From the NCBI GenBank assembly GCA_035048485.1, contig CM068585.1:15295501-15359500 (forward strand): 64,000 nt of DNA, read 5' to 3'. The DNA comes from Pteria penguin (lineage: Eukaryota; Mollusca; Bivalvia; Pterioida; Pteriidae). The translations under genes and the position numbers were made by a program. Positions 15,101 through 26,976 of this stretch are shown piece by piece. The notes under the pieces were generated by a model. The model searched no databases. It was not told the origin of the DNA and saw only the letters and a list, made by a program, of their open reading frames with translations. Within the stretch, counting starts at the first letter, position 1. Each line of letters opens with the position of its first letter.

Positions 15101-16472
15101 TATCTGAACTTATTTTTGCTGATGATTACATGAGCATGTTTGGCAGTGTTGAAGAAGGGTACAGATATACACTTTTTGTTATATCTGTTTGATTTTCTTA
15201 TGTCTCACATTTTAGTTACAATTTTAACTGAACTATCTCTAGTTTCAAGTCATTTATCACTAAAAAGAACATAAATAATTTAATAGAACTGTATTTGTCA
15301 AGAACAGTAATTTCTGATCTCCGTCTGCTACCACACCTTAATGCCACACCTTAATTTGGTTATGGGTTTCAGCATGTAGTGGTTGATTATTCCCCCTAGT
15401 TTCCTGTTTCCCACGGAGTTTGCCATTACCATGCACATCTCTTATGGGAATAACAAGGATATACTGTTTTGATAATATCCTGTCTCTTTAATATCGTTGT
15501 ACATATTGAGACCTGGCTATCATCAAATTCTGTCAACAATTGACAAGAAATGTAAAGAAAAGATTTTACATTGTCTAAATGATTATTCTTCTCTGTAGAT
15601 ATTGCCTTAGTCACTTTAAATGTTGCCATATGTATCTTTCAGATGTCATTTGCCAAGTGGTAAAATTTCATGGCTATGTCCCACACACTCCTCTGGAAAC
15701 CGGATAACCAAACTGGCCATTGGTTCAAGTAGTACACATGGAGTAGGTAAGACCATGTTGACCCGGGAGGATGAGCTGATGAAGGAATTCATGCCAGATC
15801 ATCCAGGGTACCTCAAAATGAAGTCTGCTAAGGCACAGGAGTCCCCTACACAAAACCCTCCACAAGGTACATATGTAGAATATTGCAGGTAGTGTTTGAA
15901 CATTATAAAATATAAAATGGTCATCCAGGATATTGAAAATAAAAATACAGATCAGAACTTCATGCTGTTGAAGATCATTTTATATATTTTGTCACTACTG
16001 ACATTAGCTTAAGTGGAAACCATTGAGGTCCATTGTAAGGTGATTTATATTAATTTATTTCATTTTATTTCATTTTAATCAATTTATATTGATCTTCATA
16101 TCAGAAATAGAAAAGGTCCCTAAGAAAGTTGAAAGCAGACCATCAAGTGGTGTAAAGACAGAGGAAAAGAAGCTGGAGCGTGAAAAATCAGCAGGAAAAC
16201 TAGTAAATGGGGAACCTACAGGAGAAAAGATCGAGTCTGGCAATAAACCTGAGAGAAAAAAGTCTGCTACTGGGGAAAAAAGGAAAGAAAGTAATACAAA
16301 AAAAGGAGTCACTGATAAGGATCCAAAAAGTGTTCCCTCATCCCAACAGAGTTCTGTAAGCAGCAGTCCAGACTCATCTAAGTTCCCTACGATAGCAAGG
16401 ACCAGTCGTACATTGCAAAGACATTATTCCAAGTCTGGACGACAGAAAAGCCAAGCTTGTGTCATACAGTAG
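132..16472 (+). CDS. TIR-domain protein, C-terminal part (5' end outside window), multi-exon
   Basis: Exons read by conserved frame and GT/AG sites: 132-293, 672-~897 (3' end uncertain), 2559-2738, 3042-3113, 4000-4110, 4343-4564, 4997-5108, 6485-6627, possibly 8587-8595, 12437-12517, 14296-14478, 14919-15019, 15643-15866 and 16105-16472 (TAG stop). Phases agree at every junction except after exon 2. A complete TIR domain spans exons 2559-4110: strand A DVFISYCWAN, a BB-loop region GISCWLDIEQMG, then the CVSDEYVESEACMMEL motif, whose Glu sits where TIR NADases keep their catalytic Glu. Exon 132-293 encodes an equivalent segment of a preceding TIR (ACVSDAFESDQHCNSM) lacking that Glu. After the TIR come a charged helix (residues EEGEESKLEKKRKKMLE), a hydrophobic block CPRLIVFDFVR, an acidic exon, a helical exon, a segment with CHLPSGKISWLCPTH, and a Lys/Ser-rich tail. 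TIR domains signal in innate immunity or cleave NAD. I do not recognise the whole-protein family. Confidence 0.8.
898..1803 (+). repeat. Dispersed repeat, copy 1 (intron of TIR gene)
   Basis: About five diverged units carrying the phrase TTTCACAGAATTGTTGC, with GTCAAGGTCACA runs between them. It begins near CGTATTATGGTATGGCG and ends near TATGCCACTCTAGGCATTG. Both edge motifs and the internal units recur at 59,621-61,816, so this is a shorter, older copy of the same family. It starts immediately after the last coding bases of exon 2. Confidence 0.75.
2155..2345. mobile_element. Possible pogo/Tigger-like remnant
   Basis: The phrases AATCTGAACTCCAGTAATTCGG and, at the far side, CTCGTTAATCTGGATAATTT resemble degenerate inverted ends of pogo-type elements. 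The arms are poorly matched and no coding sequence is present. It lies in an intron just upstream of the TIR exon. This is a weak call from motif style only. Confidence 0.2.
6045..6370. repeat. Minisatellite, 40-bp unit, about 8 copies
   Basis: AGTTTGACCA or close variants start at 6051, 6091, 6132, 6172, 6212, 6251, 6291 and 6331, a 40-bp period. Units read roughly as AGTTTGACCATAAGGGTCCA followed by GTCTGACATGTAAGATATGG. It lies in the intron between the exons ending 5108 and starting 6485, about 115 bp before the acceptor. A minus-strand open frame across it is a by-product of the repeat. Confidence 0.9.
7468..7629 (+). mobile_element. tRNA-derived SINE, family 1, copy 1 (degraded)
   Basis: Begins GGGGCAGGCTTGGTATAGTGG (A-box-like), has a decayed B box (GGTTTGATTCC), then the body CTCCTGCTTCCATATGACA and the end CACCAATCAACCAACCA. 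The same layout occurs at 26,977-27,146 (-), 30,425-30,605 (-) and 36,485-36,652 (+). This copy has a short deletion in its head relative to the others, so it is older. Confidence 0.85.
7876..8047. mobile_element. MITE with 17-bp terminal inverted repeats
   Basis: The left end TTATACAGAGTTATTTC is matched by its exact reverse complement GAAATAACTCTGTATAA at the right end, 172 bp overall. The inverted match continues loosely inward (CATATGAGCA against TGCTCAAATG). TA or TTA at both outer edges could be a target duplication, as in Tc1-like or Harbinger-type elements. It has no coding capacity and sits in a TIR-gene intron. Confidence 0.8.
8587..8595 (+). other. Candidate 9-nt microexon (Thr-Lys-Asp) in TIR gene
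   Basis: TTCTCCTCAG is followed by ACAAAAGAT and then a perfect GTAAGT donor. It would insert three residues in phase 0 between exons 6485-6627 and 12437-12517, both of which also join in phase 0, so the frame works with or without it. A related duplicated stretch about 100 bp downstream has the acceptor-like TTACTCAG but no comparable donor. Confidence 0.25.
9500..9835 (+). repeat. Dispersed GTTTGTCTGTCTG repeat
   Basis: Contains TTGTTTGTTTGTCTGTCTG, GAGATAGAG, CATGCATACTCCACTAATAA, AGCCCTTTCAAATCACACC and ACCTACATTTCAAAATATGC, the last three present twice in tandem. The same ordered phrases occur at 45,745-45,930, 49,263-49,440 and in part at 51,306-51,517. It is non-coding and lies in an intron of the TIR gene. 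Confidence 0.75.
10316..11227. repeat. Minisatellite, 43-bp unit, about 21 copies
   Basis: The phrase GGAGTAAGCATCTCCTGTCA recurs about every 43 bp, followed by GGGATTTGACCAGGTGTCTGG or the variant GACGTGAGATCAGGTGTCTGG. A variant unit with GGAGTAATCTTGTCCTG appears twice about 500 bp apart, which hints at higher-order duplication. It is in the large TIR-gene intron before the exon at 12,437. Open frames inside it are repeat by-products. Confidence 0.92.
12518..14295 (+). other. Intron of TIR gene without recognised element
   Basis: Runs from the GTAAGA donor at 12,518 to the CCTTGTAG acceptor at 14,295. The sequence is AT-rich with short ACACAC-rich stretches around 12,780-12,850 and 13,410-13,570. 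A 110-codon open frame at 13,391-13,723 (+) has no family signature. No repeat, RNA gene or exon could be supported. Confidence 0.6.
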
Positions 16473-18206
16473 GTTGATTATCAGCACATTCAACCACACA
16501 GGAGAGTTTGTAGTATATGCCCTGTGTGTATAGATATGGTAGTAATCACACAGAACTAGTGTCTTACAGTTGTAGTGTTTTATATACTAAATGATAAAGC
16601 TCTGCATATCAAGAATTGTTAGTACATTTTATATATTTAAGAAATAATGTAACATTGATAAATTCAGTGGAGTATTGATTATGCATATACTACGTATTAT
16701 GCATACTTGTCTTTCGGTATGTTTGTTCAGTATAAATATCTTTAGAGATATTTGTATTGGCATAGTCATGAATTTACACACAAAAAAAACAGTCAAAATC
16801 TGCTAATGTAATTATATCAAAGGATATTTTGTGTGAATCAGAATTCCAATTTATATTGCTGCACATTTAGCTTCTAAAACTCACTTATTTCTACTTAACT
16901 TTATATATATATATATTTAAGTCTGAATTAGTATATTGATCTCTTGACCTGAGATCCTATCCAGTGACATGGTATTTTTCAACATACTGACAGCAGTGTT
17001 TAGTATACACTTAGCAGTAGTCATTTATTCTACCATGATTTTGAAAAAGTTATTAAATATGGATGACTTATAATGATGATAATTATTATATTTGATATTT
17101 TTCATAACAAGTTAATAATACCGTGACTGTTTCTTGTATTTCATCAAAGAAAGTAATATTGTGATTACTGAACATATGACATCATCTGAAGATGATGCTT
17201 AGAAGGAGATTTTTCTACCTTTTTTTTATCTTGCTGTTTGTCCTTGCTCTACTTTATTAATTATTATGGAATACTCACTATTTCTGGTAATTATTGCCTG
17301 CAATTATTATTAATTGAAAGGTGTGTTTCTGTTTCATATACATATTGTAAATTTGAACAAATTAAATATTCCCGGTGTCATAGACAAAGCTTTTTCCTAA
17401 TATCAAGTCTAGAAGGTTGAATTATTAAAATTTTAGTTGATTATTATGGTCTAAATACAATATTTTTTCTTCCGTCTTTTTTTTTCTTTCGTTGCATGGG
17501 TAATAAGTAAACTGGGGGCTTTTGATTTTTTCATTTTTACTCATTATACATATACTGTGCCTAACTTCACCATTATTTGCTGTTTATATGTAGAATTGTT
17601 TATACACCATTATTAATTGTGGAAGTTTCTTGATTTCCAATTGTAGTGTATTGCTAAAATTTGTAGTCTGTATTGGTGGTTCTGTGTTATGTATAAGGAT
17701 ATTATGGAAACGATATGATGACTGTTTCTGTCTCTTATTTATATTATTTGTGATCTTTATGTATGAATAAGACTGGGCTGGTTTTCCTGTGTTTCAGACT
17801 TACTTGTATATAATTTCTAACATGGTTAAAAATATATACACATGTAAATGTTCCTTTATACATTTCATCTGTATGATGTTAAAAATATATATTAATTTAT
17901 TATAACAAGATACATTTCACATTTAATCCATCTTGAATTGTTCATTGCTTTTTGTTATACATATATATCATTTTTTTTTTTTTTTTTTTGATATTCATTT
18001 TTATGATGTACATGTTTATTGAAAAGAGTTTGTGAAAAATATGAATTTTTTGTATTGATTTGGAATTTCCTTCCCCATTTAAACAGAGTGAGAACCAGCT
18101 TTTGTTACCTCATTCAGATAGGATAATCATCCTTTACTTGTATTATTTTTCATAATTTTACTATGTGACAAATTATTTCAAATCCAGTTGCCTTCAATTA
18201 CAGATG
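16473..18206 (+). other. 3' flank / probable 3' UTR of TIR gene
   Basis: Follows the TAG stop at 16,470-16,472. It is very AT-rich with poly-T runs (17,220, 17,480 and 17,972-17,990) and no coding signal. The transcript end is not evident: no strong AATAAA with a clear downstream GT-rich element was found before the inverted-repeat element at 18,207. A good AATAAA lies far downstream at 22,402. Confidence 0.5.
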
Positions 18207-18819
18207 GGTGCAGTCCTAACATAACATTCACGTTAACGCGAAAAGCAGTCACGAGGACTGCTTTAGCACACGTGCTAGGACTGCTCGACCGGACGAGCGT
18301 GCGCTCCTTGCGTTAACGCGGGAGGAAATTCGCGTTAACGCGATTTATTCCCGCGTGCGCTCAGTCCAGTCGCACGTTCACATGATTACATTTGTAATTC
18401 TCTTTACAGTGGTACAGATGGAGAAAATAAAAGGAATCTAATTAAATTACCCAAATGTCGCCATATATACGTGCATTAAACGTGATGTTAAAATGACACC
18501 CCGCATTAAGGGTTTCATATGTAATATAATAATGGAAATCATCGCGCAGACATGTACTCAGGTATTTATGAAAAACTTCGTCAGTTTATACTATAAAGAC
18601 TGTAGGAAAATTACATTCTAATTCTATTTTATTTGTTTACTTTTAATTAATAAAATTATGTATTTATTTCTTATTTGTTTATTTATTTATAATTTTCTTA
18701 TGTATTTTTTCTTATTTATGTATTTACAATTTTTTTTTATTATGCTATTTTTCATAATATATGGATACCATGATTATCATCGTTATCATTCTTTTTATTA
18801 ATTTAATTATCATTATTAC

Positions 18820-18853
<34 letters not shown>

Positions 18854-19242
18854 GTTATTACCCTAAAATAAGAATAAATTTCATTATATTTAATGTTCGG
18901 AAAATGTATTCAATATTTTTTAAATTTACCCCTTTACTCGTAAGCGTTTTATTTAATTCTAAATATTTATCTACATGCACACAGTAATATGTTTTTATAT
19001 TTAAATATACAATGTATATATCGATTCACCTTTAAATCCTTCTCTATATAAGTTGTAAGCAAGCGAACGTGGCTCTCAGGCACGTTCACGCGGCAGTCCA
19101 GCGCGTTAACGCAGTCTCAAAATTTAGTTCACGAGGAAATCTGCGTTAACGCAAACGCGTGTGCTCAGCAGTCCTGAGCGCACGAGGAAAGCAAACTTCA
19201 CGTTAACGCAACGTTAACATAATGTTATGTTAGGACTGCACC
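18207..19242. mobile_element. Non-autonomous inverted-repeat DNA element, 1.04 kb
   Basis: Starts GGTGCAGTCCTAACATAACA and ends with its reverse complement. Both subterminal regions (18,231-18,345 and 19,085-19,215) are unusually GC-rich for the region. They carry many CGTTAACG-type palindromes (GCGTTAACGCGG, ACGTTAACGC and others) and several GCAGTCC or AGGACTGC motifs in both orientations. The centre is AT-rich with a TTA microsatellite (18,815-18,858). No transposase frame was seen and no clear target duplication. The superfamily is unassigned. Confidence 0.8.
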
Positions 19243-20215
19243 TCACTGTATTGATGCAATCATTAAATGTACTTACCAATCCCCAGATGAACAAAATATA
19301 TGGACACTACTGGAACAATTATCGTTACCTATAAGTGTGTGATACAGTCTTTTAACATTCAGAAGCAATGTAACTATTAGATTACATTAGCATTATTTTC
19401 TAATTATTTAGTTTGTATTTTGTATAATGATGCTCTATATTTATTACCTTTATCTCACATCTGTTTATTCTCTAGTCTGTAAATTTGTTATTGTTAAATG
19501 TTACAAAAATGATCAATTACTTATACCTATAGTATGTTTAAATCATATTTATTCTCCATGTTTATTTTGATATTTTATTTTGTATACATACATGAATCAG
19601 TCAGAAATCAAATACATGTGTATTCAATTGCTGTATTCAACATGTTTGATTAATTTTGATTTATGTCAAACTAAGTTGATTTAGAATGTACATCACACCT
19701 AAAATTCATGCTGAATAATGATATATATATTTTGCATATAACATGACAAGACCCGCAAGTATGAGAGAGATGTCAATTTGAATTATAAAAAGAAAGTATT
19801 GTTAATGTAATGCAGTACGTAACATCAAAGGATAAACATTTTGATTTTTTCCATTTTAGAAAAGTGCCAAAATCATGAAAATCAGAATCAGATATATACC
19901 TCTTAAGAGAGTACTTCACATACATCTATTTATTTACACATGCACATAAAATCAATTTTATACGACAACTTAAGACCAATTGCGATTTAACGATTTATTT
20001 TAAAATCCATGTCAAGTAGATGACAATGACTAGAGCTAACAGAAACATATCAAAATATATAATGTAACAAATTCACTACTACCTCACTGCTGGCATATTA
20101 AAAAGACAACCTAATACAAGATAACATGTAACACAGAAAAAAATAATTAGAAAAGTATACCAACAATCCCAAATCATAACCTTTGGTCTTCTCAAGGGCT
20201 ACTCACTAAAGTTTT
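19243..20215. other. AT-rich intergenic DNA
   Basis: No open frame with codon bias, no tandem repeat and no inverted repeat longer than about 12 bp was noticed. It separates the inverted-repeat element from the GGGTTGACACCATC repeat. Confidence 0.5.
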
Positions 20216-20575
20216 ATAACCTGGGTTGACACCATCAAGTTATCATTAAATGTACAGTATTTAAAATACTGGGTTGATACCATCAGGACTAAGATAGGAA
20301 CCTGGGTTGACATCATTAGGGTTTAAATGAGTCAAGAAAAGAAAAATGAGTCTGGGTTGACACCATCGGGTTTAAATGACTCCAAAAATGAAAAAGGAAA
20401 GGAACCCAGATTGACACTGTCGGGTTTCACTGAAATGTACATTTTTTTTTAATAGTTTTTTGTTTTTGATAGTTACATACTAATTTATTTGGATTGACAC
20501 TGTCAGGTTGATGAGGAACCCTGGATGACACCATAGGTTTGATTAAAAACATTTAATCAGGTTGACACCATCAGT
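20216..20575. repeat. Degenerate tandem repeat with GGGTTGACACCATC core
   Basis: About eight copies of CTGGGTTGACACCATCAGG or variants (GTTGATACCATC, ATTGACACTGTC, GGATGACACCATAGG) spaced about 35-70 bp apart with diverged spacers. The core is better conserved than the spacers, which differ in length. Confidence 0.75.
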
Positions 20576-23150
20576 TAAACGTTAACTTAATGGTTTAAGT
20601 TTGCACTAGTAAGCCGGAATTTTTTTATCTAAGTGGGGAAAAAATGCTAAAGTAAAACATATGGTGAAAGTGAGTGAGTGCCCCCAAGTCAATCATATTA
20701 AGTGTTTCTGACATCTACAGTAGTAAGATTGTTTGTTTCATACAGCTCATATACACGCTCATTTATATTTCTTGATATTAAGAAACTATCAACTTTTGAT
20801 AGTGATTTAAATTATTTTATAATGTATAATTTTTATGCACCATATATCGTTATTTTGTCTAAGAATAACATCTGTTTGCTCATACTTGAATTCATCAGGG
20901 TTAAAGTTTTGAATTTTTTTTTTTTTTTATACGTTATGAATTGGACTTAAATTACTTATTTGATGAATTAGGTCCAATTTCAAGGGTAAAAATAAGAATA
21001 ATTTTTAAAATATTATTGAAATTAATTGATGTATAATACAGATAGATCAAGTAGTGAAGTACAGTTAAGGTCAGACTTTAGTGTAGGATTACATGATGAT
21101 CAATACATATTATGATCAAGCACTCTTTTTCCTGTGAAATATATCACTTTCAGGAGATCTTAACAAATACATGTGTAGATTACCAATTATATATCCTGTT
21201 TGCTTTGCCTCTACCAATTGCCCTGTTTAAAACTCTTGTCATGAAACAGTGTCAGTTACTCAAAGAATCTTTGATTGAATTTAAACAGTATTATAGGGGT
21301 AAAACAAAATTGTTATGAACAGAAGTTAAGGAAAACTTTGTCTATATGACCTTACTTAATTAAAAAATTTTCTTGAAAATAAGTACCAAGTAACTGTACT
21401 TAATTGATCTGTTGGAACTTATAGTCTGTTGTTGTCTTTTACATACATATTTATGTACATTATTATATACCTGTGATATTTTGACGGACACTCGTTTGTG
21501 TTATAAATGTATTATATACATGTATTAATGTATACCGTCCATTCAATTTTGATTTCAAGCAATGAATAGTATGTGCAATTTGTTAAGTATATTGTGCCTG
21601 ACTTCACCTTGATAGATGGTGAAACCCTGTCGATCAATCTTCTAACCAAGACTTAATGGATAAAATATAAAGACATGCAGTAAACTTATTTTACTTGTAT
21701 GCCTTTTCAAAAGTGTTTTTGTAATTTGTGCAAGTCATGGACTCAATATCTAAATACCATTTCTAATACTTAGATCTAAGTAAATTCAATAATTGGATTA
21801 AATGCATTTAGATTTCCTAAAGATCTATTTTATATTTCTCACATACATAAGGATGTTATGTATGAAGACTGGTTCCTTATTGACTCAGATGAATATTTCT
21901 TAAAGGTTTTGAAAATGTAAAATGATTTAGTGACTTAATATTTTACTCTAAGATATTACCTATATGTAGTTTATCATAATTATCAGTTCTAACAATATTA
22001 CGATTTACTCAACATTCCATCTAATTGTACATCTTAAAACATACCAATTCTTTATACCATTCTTATTTGCATAAAAAAGGATTTTTTGTGACATACATTA
22101 TACCTTATTTTATATTAACAATTTTATTAACAACAATCGACATTCTACATGCTCAAGACTAATGAAACCTGTCAGCTGTTAAATTTGTTGTTCATTTACA
22201 GTACCTGTTTTCTATTGTAGTTGTTTCTCTGCAGTCTTACATTTTGATCAATTGCATTTTTAATAAGCATTTACATGAAATTATCTCTAATACTCTGATT
22301 GACTGTTCACTATACCTTTTCTGTTGTGGTATTTATGTAATTATGCTGTCCTTTTATGTAATTTGTTAGACAATATATATTTACACTAATCTACAATCAT
22401 CAATAAAGTTTCGTTAAAAAGAAAGATTTTGTGTCTTATGTAAGGTGTAGATTGTACTCGAATCTTTTAGTTCACAAGAGAGAAAAGAATTTTATTGCAA
22501 AATAAATTTTGAGAATGGCATTTTAGCTACATGTGTGGTAGATCCTGATCAGGTCATTGTAGATCCAGAGGGTTAACCCCCATTTATGAAGAGAAAGCTC
22601 AGATGAAATACAAAGCATGAAAACCTAAATATTTGACAGTATTCAGAAGGATGTTACAGGGGCATATAAAGCTCAGTCAAATAAAAGATAAATTGTAAAG
22701 TGTTAAGTCGTTTGTAAGTATGCTATACGAAGTCGTACGTATGCCATACTTTGTCTTATATTGATTGATTATTAATTGTTTTACGTCACTCCAAGATTAT
22801 TTCACGTATATAGTGATGGCATTACATATGAATTTATACCTAAAGTTTAAACAGTATTTATTGATTAAAGTGCATGAGAAATATTTACAAACAATAAGAG
22901 ATAAGGACTGGGCAATAAGAAGATTCTTATATAAAGCCCTTTCCCTAAAGCCAAGTTACATACACGTAAACAAGTGCCGACATCATATACATACAAAAGA
23001 TCAAATTGAGTGTTTATACTATTTATATATAATAGTGAGATGGTCATACTGAAATGTGGTGAATTCTTTATAATAAGATACCGGAGAAGAGCATAAAGAA
23101 TATATAAAGGTCATTGGTTTTCATATATAGAATATAATAATATTGTTATA
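20576..23150. other. AT-rich intergenic DNA, no gene seen
   Basis: Several short open frames (20,702-20,950; 21,112-21,318; 22,765-23,052) have random-looking composition and no family signature. The only notable signal is the AATAAA at 22,402. Just before the satellite (23,151-23,180) there is a short ACACAC and CATACATA microsatellite. Confidence 0.5.
22402..22407 (+). promoter_or_regulatory. Candidate poly(A) signal AATAAA
   Basis: CATCAATAAAGTTTCGTT is followed about 20 bp later by a GATTTTGTGTCTTATGTAAGG stretch that could act as the GT-rich downstream element. It would end a + strand transcript. If it belongs to the TIR gene, the 3' UTR would be about 6 kb and would include the 1-kb inverted-repeat element. 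It may equally be a chance match. Confidence 0.3.
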
Positions 23151-23288
23151 TTACACACACCCACACACACACATACATACATAGTAACATATACATATAT
23201 ATATACCAACATAATTTATACCTTTACACCCAAAGCAGTAAGGAATTTATACGTGCCGCGCCATCCCCGACCCGGACCTCAGTTTTTA

Positions 23289-26200
23289 CGGACTTCATTC
23301 ATATCAAATGGGACGGACAACAACAAATGAAACATCAACAGTAATGATTCTGTAATGATACCTCTACGGACTTCATCCATATGAAATGGGACGGACAACA
23401 ACAAATGAAACATCAACAGTAATGATCCTGTATTCATACCTCTACGGACTTCATTCATATGAAAAGGGACGGACAACAACAAATGAAACATCAACAGTAA
23501 TGATTCTGTATTGATACCTCTACGGACTTCATCCATATGAAATAGGACGGACAACAACAAATGAAACATCAACAGTAATGATTCTGTATTGATATTTCTA
23601 CGGACCTCATCCATATGAAATATGACGGACAACAACAAATGAAACATCAACAGTAATGATTCTGCATTGATACCTCTACGGACTTCATCCATATGAAATA
23701 TGACGGACAACAACAAATGAAACATCAACAGTAATGATTCTGTATTGATACCTCTACGGACTTCATTCATATGAAAAGGGACGGACAACAACAAATGAAA
23801 CATCAACAGTAATGATTCTGTATTGATACCTCTACGGACTTCATTCATATGAAAAGGGACGGACAACAACAAATGAAACATCAACAGTAATGATTCTGTA
23901 TTGATACCTCTACGGACTTCATTCATATGAAGTGGGACGGACAACAACACATGAAACATCAACAGTAATGATTCTGTACTGATACCTCTACGGACTTCAT
24001 CCATATGAAATATGACGGACAACAACAAATGAAAGATCAACAGTAATGATTCTGTATTGATACCTCTACGGACTTCATTCATATGAAAAGGGACGGACAA
24101 CAACAAATGAAACATCAACAGTAATGATTCTGTATTGATACCTCTACGGACTTCATTCATATGAAAAGGGACGGACAACAACAAATGAAACATCAACAGT
24201 AATGATTCTGTATTGATACCTCTACGGACTTCATTCATATGAAGTGGGACGGACAACAACACATGAAACATCAACAGTAATGATTCTGTACTGATACCTC
24301 TACGGACTTCATCCATATGAAAAGGGACGGACAACAACAAATGAAACATCAACATTAATGATTCTGTACTAATACCTCTACGGACTTCATCCATATGAAA
24401 TGGGACGGACAACAACAAATGAAACATCAACAGTAATGATTCTGTATAGATACCTCTACGGACTTCATTCATATGAAAAGGGACGGACAACAACAAATGA
24501 AGCATCAACAGTAATGATTTTGTACTGATACCTCTACGGACCTCATCCATATGAAATGGGAGGAACAACAACAAATGAAACATCAACAGTAATGATTCTG
24601 TTTTGATACCTCTACGGACTTCATCCATATGAAAAGGGACGGACAACAACAAATGAAACATCAACAGTAATGATTCTGTATTGATACCTCTACGGACTTC
24701 ATCCATATGAAAAGGGACGGACAACAACAAATGAAACATCAACAGTAATTTTCCTGTATTGATACCTCTACGGACTTCATCCATATGTAATGGGACGGAC
24801 AACAACAAATGAAACATCAACCGTACTGATTCTGTACTGATACCTCTACGGACTTCATCCATATGAAATGGGACGGACAACAACAAATGAAACATCAACA
24901 GTAATGATTCTGTATTGATACCTCTACGGACTTCATCCTTATGAAATGGGACGGACAACAACAAATGAAACATCAACAGTAATGATCCTGTATTGATACC
25001 TCTACAGACTTCATCCATATGAAGTGGGACGGACAACAACAAATGAAACATCAACAGTAATGATTCTGTATTGATACCTCTACGGACTTCATCCATATGA
25101 AATATGACGGACAACAACAAATGAAACATCAACAGTAATGATTCTGTATTGATACCTCTACGGACTTCATCCATATGAAATGTGACGAACAACAACAAAT
25201 GAAACATCAACAGTAATGATTCTGTATTGATACTTCTACGGACTTCATCCATATGAAAAGGGACGGACAACAACAAATGAAACATCAACAGTAATGATTC
25301 TGTATTGATACTTCTACGGACTTCATCCATATGAAAAGGGACGGACAACAACAAATGAAACATCAACAGTAATGATTCTGTATTGATACCTCTACGGACT
25401 TCATTCATATGAAGTGGAACGGACAACAACACATGAAACATCAACAGTAATGATTCTGTACTGATACCTCTACGGACTTCATCCATATGAAATGTGACGA
25501 ACAACAACAAATGAAACATCAACAGTAATGATTCTGTATTGATACCTCTACGGACTTCATCCATATGAAAAGGGACGGACAACAACAAATGAAACATCAA
25601 CAGTAATGATTCTGTATTGATACCTCTGCGGACTTCATTCATATGAAAAGGGACGGACAACAACAAATGAAACATCAACAGTAATTATCCTGTATTGATA
25701 CCTCTACGGACTTCATCCATATGAAGTGGGACGGACAACAACAAATGAAACATCAACAGTAATGATTCTGTACTGATACCTCTACGGACTTCATCCATAT
25801 GAAGTGGGACGGACAACAACAAATGAAAGATCAACAGTAATGATTCTGTATTAATACTTATACGGACTTCATCCATATGAAGTGGGACGGACAACAACAA
25901 ATGAAACATCAACAGTAATGATTCTGTTTTGATACTTCTATGGACTTCATCCATATGAAATGGGACGAACAACAACAAATGAAACATCAACAGTAATGAT
26001 TCTGTAATGATACCTCTACGGACTTCATCCATATGAAATGTGACGAACAACAACAAATGAAACATCAACAGTAATGATTCTGTATTGATAACTCTACGGA
26101 CTTCATCCATATGAAATGTGACGCACAACAACAAATGAAACATCAACAGTAATGATTCTGTATTGATACCTCTACGGACTTCATCCATATGAAGTGGGAC

Positions 26201-26866
26201 GGACAACAACAAATGAAACATCAACAGTAATGATTCTGTATTGATAACTCTACGGACTTCATCCATATGAAATGTGACGCACAACAACAAATGAAACATC
26301 AACAGTAATGATTCTGTATTGATACCTCTACGGACTTCATCCATATGAAGTGGGACGGACAACAACAAATGAAACATCAACAGTAATGATTCTGTATTGA
26401 TACCTCTACGGACTTCATCCATATGAAATGTGACGCACAACAACAAATGAAACATCAACAGTAATGATTCTGTATTGATACCTCTACGGACTTCATCCAT
26501 ATGAAATGGGACGCACAACAACAAATGAAACATCAACAGTAATGATTCTGTATTGATACCTCTACGGACTTCATCCATATGAAGTGGGACGGACAACAAC
26601 AAATGAAACATCAACAGTAATGATTCTGTATTGATACCTCTACGGACTTCATCCATATGAAATGTGACGCACAACAACAAATGAAACATCAACAGTAATG
26701 ATTCTGTATTGATACCTCTACGGACTTCATCCATATGAAATGGGACGAACAACAACAAATGAAACATCAACAGTAATGATTCTGTATTGATACCTCTACG
26801 GACTTCATCCATATCAAATGTGACATACAACAACAAATGAAACATCAACAGTAATGATTCTGTATT
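23289..26866. repeat. 78-bp satellite array, about 46 units
   Basis: Each unit begins near TACGGACTTCATCCATATGA on the + strand and contains GGACGGACAACAACAAATGA and CATCAACAGTAATGATTCTG. Unit length is constant (26 codons), so one minus-strand frame is open for about 800 and then about 390 codons, split by a stop near 25,680. The other five frames meet stops in nearly every unit. Shared variants show higher-order structure: ACACATGAAACATC recurs at 23,949, 24,261 (+312 = 4 units) and 25,431 (+1,170 = 15 units), and two- and three-unit alternations occur after 26,030. I read it as non-coding satellite. Confidence 0.95.
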
Positions 26867-26938
26867 TAAATATCACTGTATGCAGCCTTCTGGATTATAA
26901 AATCTGACAGTCAACATCGGAAAAATAAGATTTTCTTT

Positions 26939-26939
26939 A

Positions 26940-26976
<37 letters not shown>
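26939..26976. repeat. (TAA)n microsatellite left of SINE
   Basis: A pure TAA run of about a dozen units ends directly at the first base of the minus-strand SINE. A second TAA run resumes just past the SINE's other end, so the SINE probably inserted into, or seeded, a TAA tract. Confidence 0.9.

Noticed and set aside
16079..16312. Minus-strand frame opposite the last TIR-gene exon
   Set aside because: Shadow of the Lys/Ser-rich tail; the + strand exon has correct splice phase and the terminal stop.
23279..26848. Two long minus-strand open frames (about 800 and 390 codons) as a repeat-protein gene
   Set aside because: They arise because the satellite unit is 78 bp. Codon changes are not biased to synonymous sites, there is no signal or domain, and no promoter or splice context was seen.
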